A stretch of 43,483 bases of DNA from Muribaculaceae bacterium (lineage in GTDB: Bacteria; Bacteroidota; Bacteroidia; Bacteroidales; Muribaculaceae), in the NCBI GenBank assembly GCA_022509105.1, contig JAFLTV010000019.1, positions 1-43,483 on the forward strand. The letters run 5' to 3'. Each line of letters begins with the position of its first letter. Positions within the stretch are counted from its first letter, which is position 1. The position numbers were made by a program, and so were the translations under genes. The notes under the pieces were generated by a model. The model was not told the DNA's origin. It did not search any database and saw only the letters and a program-made list of their open reading frames with translations. Positions 35,391 to 43,483 of the stretch are shown here, piece after piece.

Positions 35391-36575
35391 TTATTGGTTA
35401 GAGGTTGGATTGTTTTCTTGAGGTACCTGCTGTGCTTCGGGAGCTTCGCCCGGAGCTGCTTGCGGCATCTCCTCTATGATTTCGGCCTGTTCTTCAATCT
35501 CCATAGGAGGAAGTTCTACTTCAGGACCCGGAGCTACTCCTGCGGGTTCCATTCCTGCCGGTGAAGGCACCAAGCCTTCTTCAGCTTCAGTTCCCATCAA
35601 ATAGTCGAGAAGAGCTTTTGTGCGTTCAAGTTTCTTCTTTCCTTCGATCACTCTTGAGAGATTTGAAAGATACATTTGTCTTTCTTGTTCTGAAGGAATG
35701 CCTGCGAGCTGGCTGACAATTGCCGGATCATTGATGTCTGAAGGCAGTTGTGAAAGCTCCTGAAGAAATGTATTCACCTGCATTACAAACTGATCAAAAG
35801 GCAGGGAATTCATTTGAGCCGCAGCGTCCGGACCAAAGTCTTTTTCAAATTCAGCCACCATCATCTCCTTATATTGCTCGCGGAGAACGGGGTCGTTTTT
35901 AAAATATCCTTCGTGAGCCTTGGCAGTAAACACGATTGCCTGGGCTACGAAAACGAGGCAGATGATGCTGCTCCAGCAGATTGCGAGTTTTTTGAAACGT
36001 GCAATCCACACGGTGTTATCCCAACCTACAGACTGGAACATCGACCAGATACCATGGTTGAGGTGGAACCAAAGGGCAATAAAGCCGATGATGTAAACAA
36101 TCCATGTCCAGTCGAGGCCGAAAGCTTCCTGAAGGAAGAGAGTGCCGGCACCCGGAGGAAGAACGTCGTCTACGCCACGGATTTCCTGAAGCTGCATGCG
36201 AGCCCAGAATTGGATCAGGTGAACAACCAAGAAAGCAAGGATTACGATACCGAGCACAAGCATGTTTTTACTTGACCATTCTACGGTTTTCGGTTTTTTA
36301 GAGATAGCATAAGCCACGGGTCCGCGAGCCTTGCGGTTTTGCAAGGTGAGCCAGCAAGCATATACTATGTGAATAAGTATGAACAAAGCCAAGAACACTG
36401 AGGCTATCAGTGCATACCAGTTGGCGCCCAGAAATTCACACAGTGAATTATAGGAGGCCGGCCAGCAGATGGCTATGGAGTTCATACAGCAGTGGAAAGT
36501 GACGAACAAGACGAGCACGGCGCCTGTTATGGCCATGACGTACTTTCGTCCTACGGATGAACATGTTAACCACAT
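35391..36575 (-). CDS. sdhC: Succinate dehydrogenase/fumarate reductase cytochrome b subunit with long C-terminal extension
   Basis: A 394-residue membrane subunit. The first 220 residues form the expected five-helix di-haem cytochrome b, with His at 28, 69, 119, 171 and 174 as likely haem-ligand candidates. Homologues I know end near residue 230. Here about 170 further residues follow: a charged helical part (about 222-330, with [15 protein letters not shown] and [13 protein letters not shown]) and a Pro/Glu/Ala-rich tail (about 330-394). No stop or frameshift separates the parts. The extension has no cysteines or haem motifs and may be a docking region. The gene heads the sdhCAB operon. Confidence 0.93.
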   Translation of the reverse strand: MWLTCSSVGRKYVMAITGAVLVLFVTFHCCMNSIAICWPASYNSLCEFLGANWYALIASVFLALFILIHIVYACWLTLQNRKARGPVAYAISKKPKTVEWSSKNMLVLGIVILAFLVVHLIQFWARMQLQEIRGVDDVLPPGAGTLFLQEAFGLDWTWIVYIIGFIALWFHLNHGIWSMFQSVGWDNTVWIARFKKLAICWSSIICLVFVAQAIVFTAKAHEGYFKNDPVLREQYKEMMVAEFEKDFGPDAAAQMNSLPFDQFVMQVNTFLQELSQLPSDINDPAIVSQLAGIPSEQERQMYLSNLSRVIEGKKKLERTKALLDYLMGTEAEEGLVPSPAGMEPAGVAPGPEVELPPMEIEEQAEIIEEMPQAAPGEAPEAQQVPQENNPTSNQ

Positions 36576-36626
36576 AGCGTTTTTTGATTTTTAGTTATTT
36601 TTTGTTTATAGTTTCTTATAGGTGTG

Positions 36627-36634
36627 CAAATATA
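36627..36634 (-). promoter_or_regulatory. Probable -7 box of the sdhCAB operon
   Basis: The minus strand reads TATATTTG, matching TAnnTTTG, about 52 bases before the sdhC ATG. No clear TTTG lies at the -33 position, which falls inside the end of yebC. Confidence 0.5.
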
Positions 36635-36649
36635 ATAATTTTTGCCTTA

Positions 36650-37366
36650 TTATTCCTCTTCTTTCATGTTGTGGAAGACGTTTTGAACGTCTTCGTCATC
36701 TTCGAATTTTTCAAGGAGCTTTTCGATAGCTTCGCGTTGCTCGGGAGTCACTTCCTTATAGTCGTTCGGAATTCTCTCAAACTCAGCGGAAATAATCTCC
36801 AGACCATTTTCTTCGAGGAATTTCTGCAGATTTGCAAACTGGTCGAAAGCGCCATAGATAACCCATTCCTCTTCATCTGGTTCGAATTCTCCTTCGAAGT
36901 CCATAAGATTGAGTTCGAGCTCTTCCTGATCAGTGTCCGGATTAGGTTTGATATGGAACACGCTCTTGTGATCGAACAGGAATGAGAGGGAGCCCTGAGT
37001 GCCGAGTGAGCCGCCATGTTTGTTGAAATAAGAACGCACATTGGCCACAGTTCTTTGATTATTGTCGGTGGCGGTTTCAACTACGATTGCGATTCCGTGA
37101 GGGCCATATCCTTCATAGATAATCTCCTTGTAGTCTCCGGCGTCTTTGTCAGTGGCTTTCTTGATGGCTCTTTCCACAGTGTCTTTAGGCATATTGGCAG
37201 CCTTTGCGTTCTGCATCAACACACGCAGACGAGGGTTCATGTCTGGATCCGGACCTCCGGCTTTAACAGCCATAGTGATCTCTTTGCCGATTCGGGTAAA
37301 GGTGCGGCTCATGTTGCCCCATCTTTTCAATTTTCTTGCTTTTCTATATTCAAATGCTCTTCCCAT
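36650..37366 (-). CDS. yebC: YebC/PmpR-family protein
   Basis: A 238-residue YebC-family protein starting MGRAFEYRKARKLKRWGNMS, with the family blocks DPDMNPRLR, NMPKDTVERAIKKA, EGYGPHGIAI and TDNNQRTVANVR. Members were described as transcriptional regulators; more recent work links the family to translation of difficult sequences such as proline runs. Length is normal. It follows pheT by 39 bases on the same strand and is probably cotranscribed, which would suit a translation-related role. Confidence 0.95.
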   Translation of the reverse strand: MGRAFEYRKARKLKRWGNMSRTFTRIGKEITMAVKAGGPDPDMNPRLRVLMQNAKAANMPKDTVERAIKKATDKDAGDYKEIIYEGYGPHGIAIVVETATDNNQRTVANVRSYFNKHGGSLGTQGSLSFLFDHKSVFHIKPNPDTDQEELELNLMDFEGEFEPDEEEWVIYGAFDQFANLQKFLEENGLEIISAEFERIPNDYKEVTPEQREAIEKLLEKFEDDEDVQNVFHNMKEEE

Positions 37367-37405
37367 TATTTGGAATTTTTATTTATGGTTCTGTTTTTAT
37401 TGATA

Positions 37406-39895
37406 TTAGCGGAGTTGAGCTCCAAAAGCTTCCAAGGCTTTGATGATTTTCTGCATCACGGCATCTATCTGCTTGTCGTTCATTGTCTTTTCATCGTCTT
37501 GCAGCGTGATGGCTATGCCGTAACTCTTCTTTCCTTCCGGGAGATTTTTCCCTTCATACACGTCGAAGAGCGTTACGTCTTTCAAAAGCTTCCGTTCGGT
37601 TTTTCTTACAATCTCTTCAATCTGAGAGAATTCCACCGACTTATCGATGAGGAGCGCCAGGTCGCGTTTCACGGCCTGAGTCCTTGGCAATGCCGTATAA
37701 GTCACTTTATGTTTCTCCACCATTTTCATAAGTTCCGTCCAGTTGAAAGTGGCGAAGATCACGTCTTGCTCAATGCCGAAACGTTTGAGAATCTTAGGAT
37801 TCACCAATCCTAATTCACCAAGCCGTTTGCCTTGACGTGTGGCATAATTCAGTCTCACCGGAAGCAATTCGCTGCTATCCTGGGTCATTGACAGCGCCGC
37901 AGAGGGCACTCCCAACACATGGAGAAGATTCTCCACGACTCCTTTCATGTCATAAGGAGATGCTTTCTCTGCCTTACGGTTCCACGACGGGGAGATGAAG
38001 TCTCCGGTGAGCCAAAGTCCCAGCTCCATCCATTCGGAATAGGGAGCAAGCGGTTTCTCAGTTGTAGATTCCTTTTCAGTCTTTCTATGATAGACGTTGC
38101 CGAATTCATAGAAACGAAGATTCTCGGCTTTACGGTTTATGTTGTAGGCTATAGATTCCAGACCTCCATAGAGAAGAGTGGCACGCATTACGGAGAGGTC
38201 ATTGCTGAGAGGATTCATCAGACTGATGCAGCCGGCCAACGGTAGTTCCTCTGAATTTTCATAATAAGATGCAGAGGTCAGGGAGTTGTTCATTATTTCC
38301 ATGAAACCTTCTCCTGAAAGCCTGTTAGAAGCTATTTCCCGGAGTTCGTAGTCGGTGTCTGTGGCACCACGGCGAGAGGGGGAGAAATGCATTTCAGTAC
38401 CAAATTCCACGTTGTTGTATCCGTAGACCCTCAGGATCTCTTCTGCCACATCGCAAGGTCTTGTGACATCCACACGATATGTGGGAACCTTGAGTGACAA
38501 TATATCATCACTATCTGATTTTTTCTCTACCGTGATTTCCAAGGCCTTCAGAATGGCCACAATGATGTTTTCGGGGATATGCTTTCCGATAATATTGTCA
38601 AGATACTTCAGAGAGAGTTCCACTTTTGCCGGCATAATCGGCTCCGGATAACAGTCGGCCACTTCTCCGCAAATTTCTCCCCCGGCCATTTCTTGAATTA
38701 GGAGGGCGGCAAGTTTTGCCGCATAGACCGTGATCGAGGGGTCGGCACCTCTTTCATAGCGGAAAGAGGCATCTGTGTTAAGACCATGGCGACGAGCTGT
38801 TTTTCTCACTCTTGTGGGATGGAAATAGGCGCTTTCGATGAAAACATCGGTTGTGTTTTCTGTCACTCCCGAATCCAGACCGCCAAACACTCCGGCGATA
38901 CACATCGGTTTCTCGGAATCGCAGATCATCAGGTCGCTTTCGTGAAGGGTATGCTCCACACCGTCGAGAGTAGTGAATTTTGTGCCTGCCGGGCAAGTCC
39001 TCACCACAATTTTCTCCCCTTTAACTTTTGCAAGGTCGAAGCAATGGAGCGGTTGCCCAAGTCCGAGAAGTATGAAATTGGTGATATCCACGATATTGTT
39101 TATGGGGCGTTGACCCACGGCAGTCAGAAGATTCTTAAGCCATTCGGGCGACTCCTGCACCTTGACATTTCTGATTGTCACGCCTGAATATCGGGGACAT
39201 CCCTGTTGGTCGTCAACCTGAATGGTGACTGCACCGTCGGTTTTGTCGGGTGAGAAGCTGTCGACCGACTGCACTCTCACCTCCGGAGGCAGGGCGGCAG
39301 AATTCTCTTCGGCATATTTGCAAGCCATCAAGGCTTTAAGATCCCGGGCCACACCTAAATGGGAGGCTGCATCCACACGGTTGGGAGTGAGCTCCACCTC
39401 CAGAACATAGTCGCTTTCAAGATTATAGTATTCAGAAGCGGGAGTGCCGGGGGCCACTTCTTCATTCAAAACTATGATGCCGTCATGAGAAGTTCCGACT
39501 CCGATTTCATCCTCGGCACATATCATGCCGCAGGATTCCACGCCCCTTATCTTTGATTTCTTTATCTTGAATTCCTTATCGCCGTTATGGAGCACAGTGC
39601 CGACAGTGGCCACCACCACAGTTTGGCCGGCAGCCACGTTGGGAGCGCCGCAAACTATAGTTTCTGTCTGATTGTTGCCTAAATCTACTGTCGTGATATG
39701 AAGATGGTCGGAATCCGGATGGTCTTCACAGGTGAGCACCTTCCCGATAACGATTCCTCGCAAACCTCCGGGAATCGATTCCACTTCCTCCACATGGTCA
39801 CATTCCAGTCCTAAAGATGTGAGTGCTGCCGTCAACTCTTTGGGAGAGAGGTCGAAGTCGATAAATCGGCGCAGCCATTTATAAGAAATATTCAT
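37406..39895 (-). CDS. pheT: Phenylalanyl-tRNA synthetase beta subunit
   Basis: An 829-residue beta subunit with the full bacterial domain set: an N-terminal tRNA-binding OB fold (about 40-155, with CEDHPDSDHLHI and IVCGAPNV), the B3/B4 editing domain, B5 (about 410-490), the catalytic-like core, and the C-terminal anticodon-binding domain ending LRKAL-like (IIKALEAFGAQLR). It charges tRNA-Phe with PheS, which is not in this window. Its promoter has a near-ideal Bacteroidetes form. Confidence 0.97.
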   Translation of the reverse strand: MNISYKWLRRFIDFDLSPKELTAALTSLGLECDHVEEVESIPGGLRGIVIGKVLTCEDHPDSDHLHITTVDLGNNQTETIVCGAPNVAAGQTVVVATVGTVLHNGDKEFKIKKSKIRGVESCGMICAEDEIGVGTSHDGIIVLNEEVAPGTPASEYYNLESDYVLEVELTPNRVDAASHLGVARDLKALMACKYAEENSAALPPEVRVQSVDSFSPDKTDGAVTIQVDDQQGCPRYSGVTIRNVKVQESPEWLKNLLTAVGQRPINNIVDITNFILLGLGQPLHCFDLAKVKGEKIVVRTCPAGTKFTTLDGVEHTLHESDLMICDSEKPMCIAGVFGGLDSGVTENTTDVFIESAYFHPTRVRKTARRHGLNTDASFRYERGADPSITVYAAKLAALLIQEMAGGEICGEVADCYPEPIMPAKVELSLKYLDNIIGKHIPENIIVAILKALEITVEKKSDSDDILSLKVPTYRVDVTRPCDVAEEILRVYGYNNVEFGTEMHFSPSRRGATDTDYELREIASNRLSGEGFMEIMNNSLTSASYYENSEELPLAGCISLMNPLSNDLSVMRATLLYGGLESIAYNINRKAENLRFYEFGNVYHRKTEKESTTEKPLAPYSEWMELGLWLTGDFISPSWNRKAEKASPYDMKGVVENLLHVLGVPSAALSMTQDSSELLPVRLNYATRQGKRLGELGLVNPKILKRFGIEQDVIFATFNWTELMKMVEKHKVTYTALPRTQAVKRDLALLIDKSVEFSQIEEIVRKTERKLLKDVTLFDVYEGKNLPEGKKSYGIAITLQDDEKTMNDKQIDAVMQKIIKALEAFGAQLR

Positions 39896-39967
39896 AGTAT
39901 AAGTTTAGTGTTAGGGGGAATTTTATCCTCCGGATGGCCTTTTTACATTCCATCCCTAATGTAACTG

Positions 39968-39998
39968 CAAATTTAAAAAAATGCCCTCAAAAAGCAAA
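39968..39998 (-). promoter_or_regulatory. Promoter of pheT-yebC
   Basis: On the minus strand TTTG (plus 39995-39998) and TAAATTTG (plus 39968-39975) are separated by exactly 19 bases, the Bacteroidetes consensus. The leader of about 70 bases holds a small stem GGATGG/CCATCC (39932-39937 with 39950-39955). Confidence 0.85.
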
Positions 39999-40050
39999 AA
40001 ATCAGAGAAAGTAATTAGGGCAACAGGGAGAATGTGTGAAGAAAATTTTA

Positions 40051-40058
40051 TACTTTTG
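40051..40058 (+). promoter_or_regulatory. Possible -7 box of umuD
   Basis: TACTTTTG matches TAnnTTTG but ends only four bases before the preferred umuD ATG (40063), so the transcript would be nearly leaderless. No TTTG lies at the right distance upstream. Confidence 0.4.
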
Positions 40059-40062
40059 TAAT

Positions 40063-40500
40063 ATGAAAGAGATTGAGATTTTTAGTGGCGACTTTTCCGG
40101 TGAGTTGAGATTACAGTATGCCGATTCGGGAATTTTCTGTGGCTTCCCCTCTCCGGCGCAGGATTATATCGACCGAACCCTGAATTTTAACGAAGACATT
40201 ATCAAGCATCCGTCGGCCACATTCTATGCCAAGGCCATAGGCGATTCCATGATTGACGCCGGCATTGAAGAGGGGGATATCCTCGTAATCGACCGGGCTC
40301 TCGATCCTCAAGACGGGGATATAGTCGTGGCCCATATCAACCAGGAATTCACCGTGAAATATCTCGATATAAGCCATAAAGAGAACGGAATAATTTATTT
40401 GCGTCCGGGAAATTCCAACTATAAGCCCATCAGATTGAAAGAGGGCGATGAGCTCAATATCTGGGGCGTGGTTTCAAATGTTATTAAGAGATTTCGATGA
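40063..40500 (+). CDS. umuD: UmuD-type SOS response protease subunit
   Basis: A 145-residue S24/LexA-type self-cleaving protein. The cleavage site Cys26-Gly27 lies in IFCGFPSPAQD, and the Ser62/Lys99 dyad lies in GDSMIDAG and FTVKYL. The 37-residue Ser-Lys spacing and the cleavage-site position match E. coli UmuD (Cys24-Gly25, Ser60, Lys97), which favours ATG 40063 over an in-frame GTG at 40036. RecA-driven cleavage would give UmuD', partner of the UmuC polymerase. umuC follows after 143 bases filled by a 10-bp repeat array. Confidence 0.95.
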   Translation: MKEIEIFSGDFSGELRLQYADSGIFCGFPSPAQDYIDRTLNFNEDIIKHPSATFYAKAIGDSMIDAGIEEGDILVIDRALDPQDGDIVVAHINQEFTVKYLDISHKENGIIYLRPGNSNYKPIRLKEGDELNIWGVVSNVIKRFR

Positions 40501-40634
40501 ATCGCGATTAATCCGGATTTATCGCGATTGATCCTGATGAAACTCGATGAATCCCGATTAAACTCGATTAAGCTCGATGAATCCTGATGAAACTCGATTT
40601 ATCACGGTTAAACTCGATGAAGCACGGTTCTTAA
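40495..40634. repeat. Tandem 10-bp repeat array between umuD and umuC
   Basis: Fourteen consecutive 10-base units with consensus near CGATKAAWCY fill the whole spacer: CGATGAATCG, CGATTAATCC, GGATTTATCG, CGATTGATCC, TGATGAAACT, CGATGAATCC, CGATTAAACT, CGATTAAGCT, CGATGAATCC, TGATGAAACT, CGATTTATCA, CGGTTAAACT, CGATGAAGCA and the partial CGGTTCTTAA. The phase never slips. A 50-base higher-order period shows as 18 identical bases at 40531-40548 and 40581-40598. The first unit includes the umuD stop codon. Confidence 0.93.
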
Positions 40635-40643
40635 GAATGAAAA

Positions 40644-41942
40644 ATGTGGGCACTGATTGATTGCGACAGCTTTTTCTGTAGCTGCGAGCGAGTGTTCAGG
40701 CCAGACCTCGACCATAAGCCTGTGGTGGTGCTGTCGAACAACGACGGCTGCGTTGTTGCGCTCTCCCGCGAAGTAAAGGCTATGGGAGTCAAGCTTGGAA
40801 TCCCTTATTATCAGTTGCTTCAACAATATCCCAATTCCGGCATCACGGCTTTCTCCTCCAACTATAAGCTTTATGGAGATATGTCTGCCCGGGTGATGGC
40901 TACTCTCCGAGAGGAGGTCCCTCAATTGCATCAATATTCAATAGATGAGGCCTTTCTGGATCTTCATGGAATGGAAAATTTCGACCTTAAGGAATGGGGG
41001 GAGAAACTTGTGGCCAAAGTCAAGAAATGGACAGGCATCCCGGTCACTATGGGAATCGCGCCCACAAAAACCCTGGCAAAAGTGGCGGCCCGTTTCGGAA
41101 AGAATTATCCCGGATATAATAAATGCTGTATTATTGCCACAGATGAGCAACGGGAAAAAGCATTGAAGCTTTTTAAGACAAAAGACGTGTGGGGCATAGG
41201 GCGCAGAATAGCCCGACGATTGGAGATTGCCGGAGTGACCACGGCTTATGAATTCACGCAGAAATCCCGAAGCTGGATAAAAAGCCGGTTTCATGTGCCC
41301 GGCGAAAGAACATGGCTGGAACTTCGCGGATTTGACGTGATCGGAGTCGACGAAATGGACTCACGGGCAAAACAAACTATTGTCACAAGCCGCAGCTTCC
41401 CCGGCATGCTGACGGATTTTGAAGATGTCAAGACCCATGTGGCCAATTATGCATCCCGATGTGCATTCAAGCTCAGGAAGCAAAATTCAGTTTGCGAAAT
41501 GGTGACGGTGTTTTTGCAGTCGAATTTTTTTCGCGAGGATCTTCCCCAATATTCCAACAGCATGTCGTTTGTATTCACAACTCCAACCAACACCACTCCC
41601 GAGATAGTGAAAGCTGCCACGGAAATCCTCAGGATGGTTTTCAAGCCGGGAATCCATTACAAGAGAGCCGGAGTGATGGTGTCGGAAATCTCTTCTGCAC
41701 GCGCTATCCAGCCCGATCTGTTTGAATATGATGCGGAATTGAGCAGAAAATATCGTAAAATATCGGAGGCCTTAGATGAAATAAACCGAAAGTTAGGGGT
41801 AGATACAGTGATACTTGCATCGCAGCAATACAAAGAGAGAGACGAGGCTACAGGGAAAAGCGTGAATTTCTCCCACGCCATAAAGAGAGCTCTTCTGAGT
41901 CCCGACTATTCCACATCTTTCGATGCGTTTGCCATACGTTGA
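40644..41942 (+). CDS. umuC: UmuC-type Y-family DNA polymerase (Pol V catalytic subunit)
   Basis: A 432-residue Y-family translesion polymerase. DCDSFF near the N terminus carries metal-binding Asp6 and Asp8, and [10 protein letters not shown] carries Asp101-Glu102. The thumb helix-hairpin-helix region ([20 protein letters not shown]) and the little-finger domain follow. Length is close to E. coli UmuC (422). It copies past DNA lesions during SOS. It starts 10 bases after the repeat array. Confidence 0.96.
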   Translation: MWALIDCDSFFCSCERVFRPDLDHKPVVVLSNNDGCVVALSREVKAMGVKLGIPYYQLLQQYPNSGITAFSSNYKLYGDMSARVMATLREEVPQLHQYSIDEAFLDLHGMENFDLKEWGEKLVAKVKKWTGIPVTMGIAPTKTLAKVAARFGKNYPGYNKCCIIATDEQREKALKLFKTKDVWGIGRRIARRLEIAGVTTAYEFTQKSRSWIKSRFHVPGERTWLELRGFDVIGVDEMDSRAKQTIVTSRSFPGMLTDFEDVKTHVANYASRCAFKLRKQNSVCEMVTVFLQSNFFREDLPQYSNSMSFVFTTPTNTTPEIVKAATEILRMVFKPGIHYKRAGVMVSEISSARAIQPDLFEYDAELSRKYRKISEALDEINRKLGVDTVILASQQYKERDEATGKSVNFSHAIKRALLSPDYSTSFDAFAIR

Positions 41943-41982
41943 CCTTTAGAAGCTATCCCGTAAATATTGGGAAAAGTGACCA

Positions 41983-43392
41983 TTAATCCGCGTAGGCTCC
42001 AAGCGCGGGATTGCCGTTTGCAAGACGGTTAAGGCCGTCCATGTCGTAAAGACATTCGTTGGTGACAAATCCGGAATATCCTCTTCCCAAGGCAGGAGAA
42101 TCCGGTTGAAGACGATAGTTGAAATAATATTCGTCGCGCACCGTGAAAAACATCGGGTCTTCATTCCAGACACAATCGATGAAATTTTCATCATCAGAGC
42201 CGTTTGCCTTGAAAAGCATATATCGCATGAAGACTTCCGAACCTATGAGATCTCCCGGGTCTATCGGGTCTCCAATCTCACCCCACACTATCCCGTTTTC
42301 GAAAGAAGCGGTCATTAAAGGATTGGGATTATCTTCGGTCTGTTCGTCGGGCATGCAATATGTCAGTTGGAGATTTGGCTCATATAATGAGGAGAAGAGA
42401 TAAGAATTCGCGATGGTGCACTGCACAAACCTGTGGCTTCCTCCCGTGAGATTCACAACAGACCCGGCAGCTTCTGAGAAACAGCAGCCGTAGGCATCGA
42501 CCCGAGCATATTTTGACGATAATACATTTCCCTGGGAATTATGCAGCCAACTGTTAAGCAGCAATAATTTGGATTTCGAAAGATCTCCACAGGAATCAAT
42601 TCTAAGTCCGGAAACTGTAGACCGCATATCCACATATTCGAGACGATTGCCGAATGATTCCGCGGCAATATCGATGCCTCCCCATTGTCCGGCAAGCACA
42701 TCATAGGCCACATCGGGCAAAACATCATCAAGACGGTCACCGCTCATCCGGATCATGTTGTCAACACTTCCCTGCGCAATAACGGTGCCTTTTACGTTCA
42801 ATCGCGCTTTGTCATGAAACAATAACCATGCCCCGGGGTCTATCATAAGGGTCACTCCCGGATCTACGGTCAGTGTGTCGAATATTATATAGGGTCGCTC
42901 TGCGGTAAACCTTGTGTCGGAATCTATCGTGACATTCTTTAGCCTTGTCACGTTCCAACCCCACGCTTCAACCTCAACTGTCTGTACATTTCCGTTGGTG
43001 ACAAATTCAAGTTTGTCGGAAGTGAGCTGCGGAATTGTGGAATCGTCGGCTTCAAGATAACATTCCAGGAATACATATATTGAATCGTTGCCGCGTATCT
43101 CCACATCTTGAAAGCTCATTCCGCTAACTCCGTCTACATTCATCCGGAACGGAGTTTCGGGGTTTTGAAATCTGATTGATGATATATTAACTCCTTTTTT
43201 ATTGTTATTTATTACAAGGAGACGTGCGGTAGGTGTGGCAAGATCTGTGAAAACTGTGCCGAAACTCACAGTGTCGGTCGAGAAAGCCAGCCTTGCCTCG
43301 GGAGAATCCGTGAAATCGTCACTGATGCACGACCCGGCCGACAATCCAAAAATAACCGCGGCTATAAATAATATTCGTTTGAGAACGTTCAT
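41983..43392 (-). CDS. Lipoprotein with parallel beta-helix domain
   Basis: A 469-residue protein counted from ATG 43392 (MNVLKRILF), with a lipoprotein signal ending LSAGSC (Cys22). A start at 43431 would add 13 residues before the signal and overlap the lpxB start, so I reject it. The N-terminal part (about 35-150) looks like an Ig/ASPM-type beta domain (TVSFGTVFTDL). The rest has repeated short turns such as NRLEYVDMRSTVSGLRIDSCGDLS typical of right-handed parallel beta-helices, ending in a DMDGLNRLANGNPALGAY block. Such proteins sit on the cell surface; function is unknown. The gene is divergent from lpxB. Confidence 0.8.
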   Translation of the reverse strand: MNVLKRILFIAAVIFGLSAGSCISDDFTDSPEARLAFSTDTVSFGTVFTDLATPTARLLVINNNKKGVNISSIRFQNPETPFRMNVDGVSGMSFQDVEIRGNDSIYVFLECYLEADDSTIPQLTSDKLEFVTNGNVQTVEVEAWGWNVTRLKNVTIDSDTRFTAERPYIIFDTLTVDPGVTLMIDPGAWLLFHDKARLNVKGTVIAQGSVDNMIRMSGDRLDDVLPDVAYDVLAGQWGGIDIAAESFGNRLEYVDMRSTVSGLRIDSCGDLSKSKLLLLNSWLHNSQGNVLSSKYARVDAYGCCFSEAAGSVVNLTGGSHRFVQCTIANSYLFSSLYEPNLQLTYCMPDEQTEDNPNPLMTASFENGIVWGEIGDPIDPGDLIGSEVFMRYMLFKANGSDDENFIDCVWNEDPMFFTVRDEYYFNYRLQPDSPALGRGYSGFVTNECLYDMDGLNRLANGNPALGAYAD

Positions 43393-43429
43393 ATAATAGA
43401 AAACGATTGCCAATATTTTATATTGCGCC

Positions 43430-43483
43430 ATGAAATATATGCTTGTGGCCGGCGAGGCATCCGGCGACCTTCATGCCTCAAAT
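43430..43483 (+). CDS. lpxB: Lipid-A-disaccharide synthase, N-terminal fragment
   Basis: The first 18 codons read MKYMLVAGEASGDLHASN, matching the conserved start of LpxB (GEASGDLHA). The enzyme joins UDP-diacylglucosamine and lipid X in lipid A synthesis. The gene runs off the right edge. It is divergent from the beta-helix lipoprotein with a 37-base gap, which must hold both start regions. Confidence 0.88.
   Translation, partial: MKYMLVAGEASGDLHASN

Noticed and set aside
40495..40634. CRISPR-like array
   Set aside because: The units are 10 bases, contiguous and degenerate, with no spacers, and there are no cas genes.

Overview
The window looks like chromosome from a Bacteroidales bacterium. 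A gut species near the Muribaculaceae is my best guess, but the family level is inference. Supporting signs are two complete SusC/SusD gene pairs, a hybrid two-component regulator fused to an AraC domain, a SusR-type regulator, many lipoprotein signal peptides, and several promoters of the Bacteroidetes form TTTG-N19 to N23-TAnnTTTG. I see no rRNA, tRNA, insertion sequence, integrase or CRISPR array.

Layout. (1) 1-3760, plus strand: the acidic tail of an unknown gene, an AT-rich GIY-YIG nuclease-domain gene, and a tight four-gene operon (SDR oxidoreductase, HAD phosphatase, HD phosphohydrolase, DUF5131 Cys-cluster protein). I cannot assign this operon to a known pathway. (2) 3767-5589, minus strand: a small lipoprotein and a CobW-type GTPase with a very His-rich linker. 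(3) 5862-18414, minus strand: a starch/maltodextrin utilisation locus read as SusR-like regulator, SusC, SusD, a lipoprotein with four starch-binding-like modules, GH13 amylase and GH97 alpha-glucosidase. Between the last two, on the opposite strand, sits a separate small transcription unit (about 8098-8466). It has a strong promoter, a leader of consecutive hairpins, a strong Shine-Dalgarno inside a hairpin, a 46-residue open frame and a terminator. An AlkZ-related gene (18431-19174) lies 16 bases upstream of the SusR-like gene.

(4) 19418-31126, plus strand: a fructan utilisation locus with a hybrid sensor carrying a sugar-binding periplasmic domain, SusC, SusD, a DUF4960-type surface lipoprotein and a GH32 enzyme. 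This is the order known for levan/fructan loci. The GH32 has an altered nucleophile motif and a type IX-like sorting tail. (5) 31392-32476: an ECF sigma factor and a four-helix membrane protein. (6) 32570-36575, minus: succinate dehydrogenase/fumarate reductase (C, A, B), whose cytochrome b subunit has a long C-terminal extension. (7) 36650-39895, minus: yebC and pheT. (8) 40063-41942, plus: umuD and umuC, separated by a striking 10-bp-period tandem repeat. (9) A beta-helix lipoprotein, and divergently the first 18 codons of lpxB at the right edge.

The two polysaccharide loci lie side by side in opposite directions, each with its own regulator, and together would let the cell switch between alpha-glucan and fructan. 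The least explained elements are the small structured transcription unit inside the starch locus, the umuD-umuC repeat array, the GH32 active-site variant, the SdhC extension and the four-gene operon at the left.
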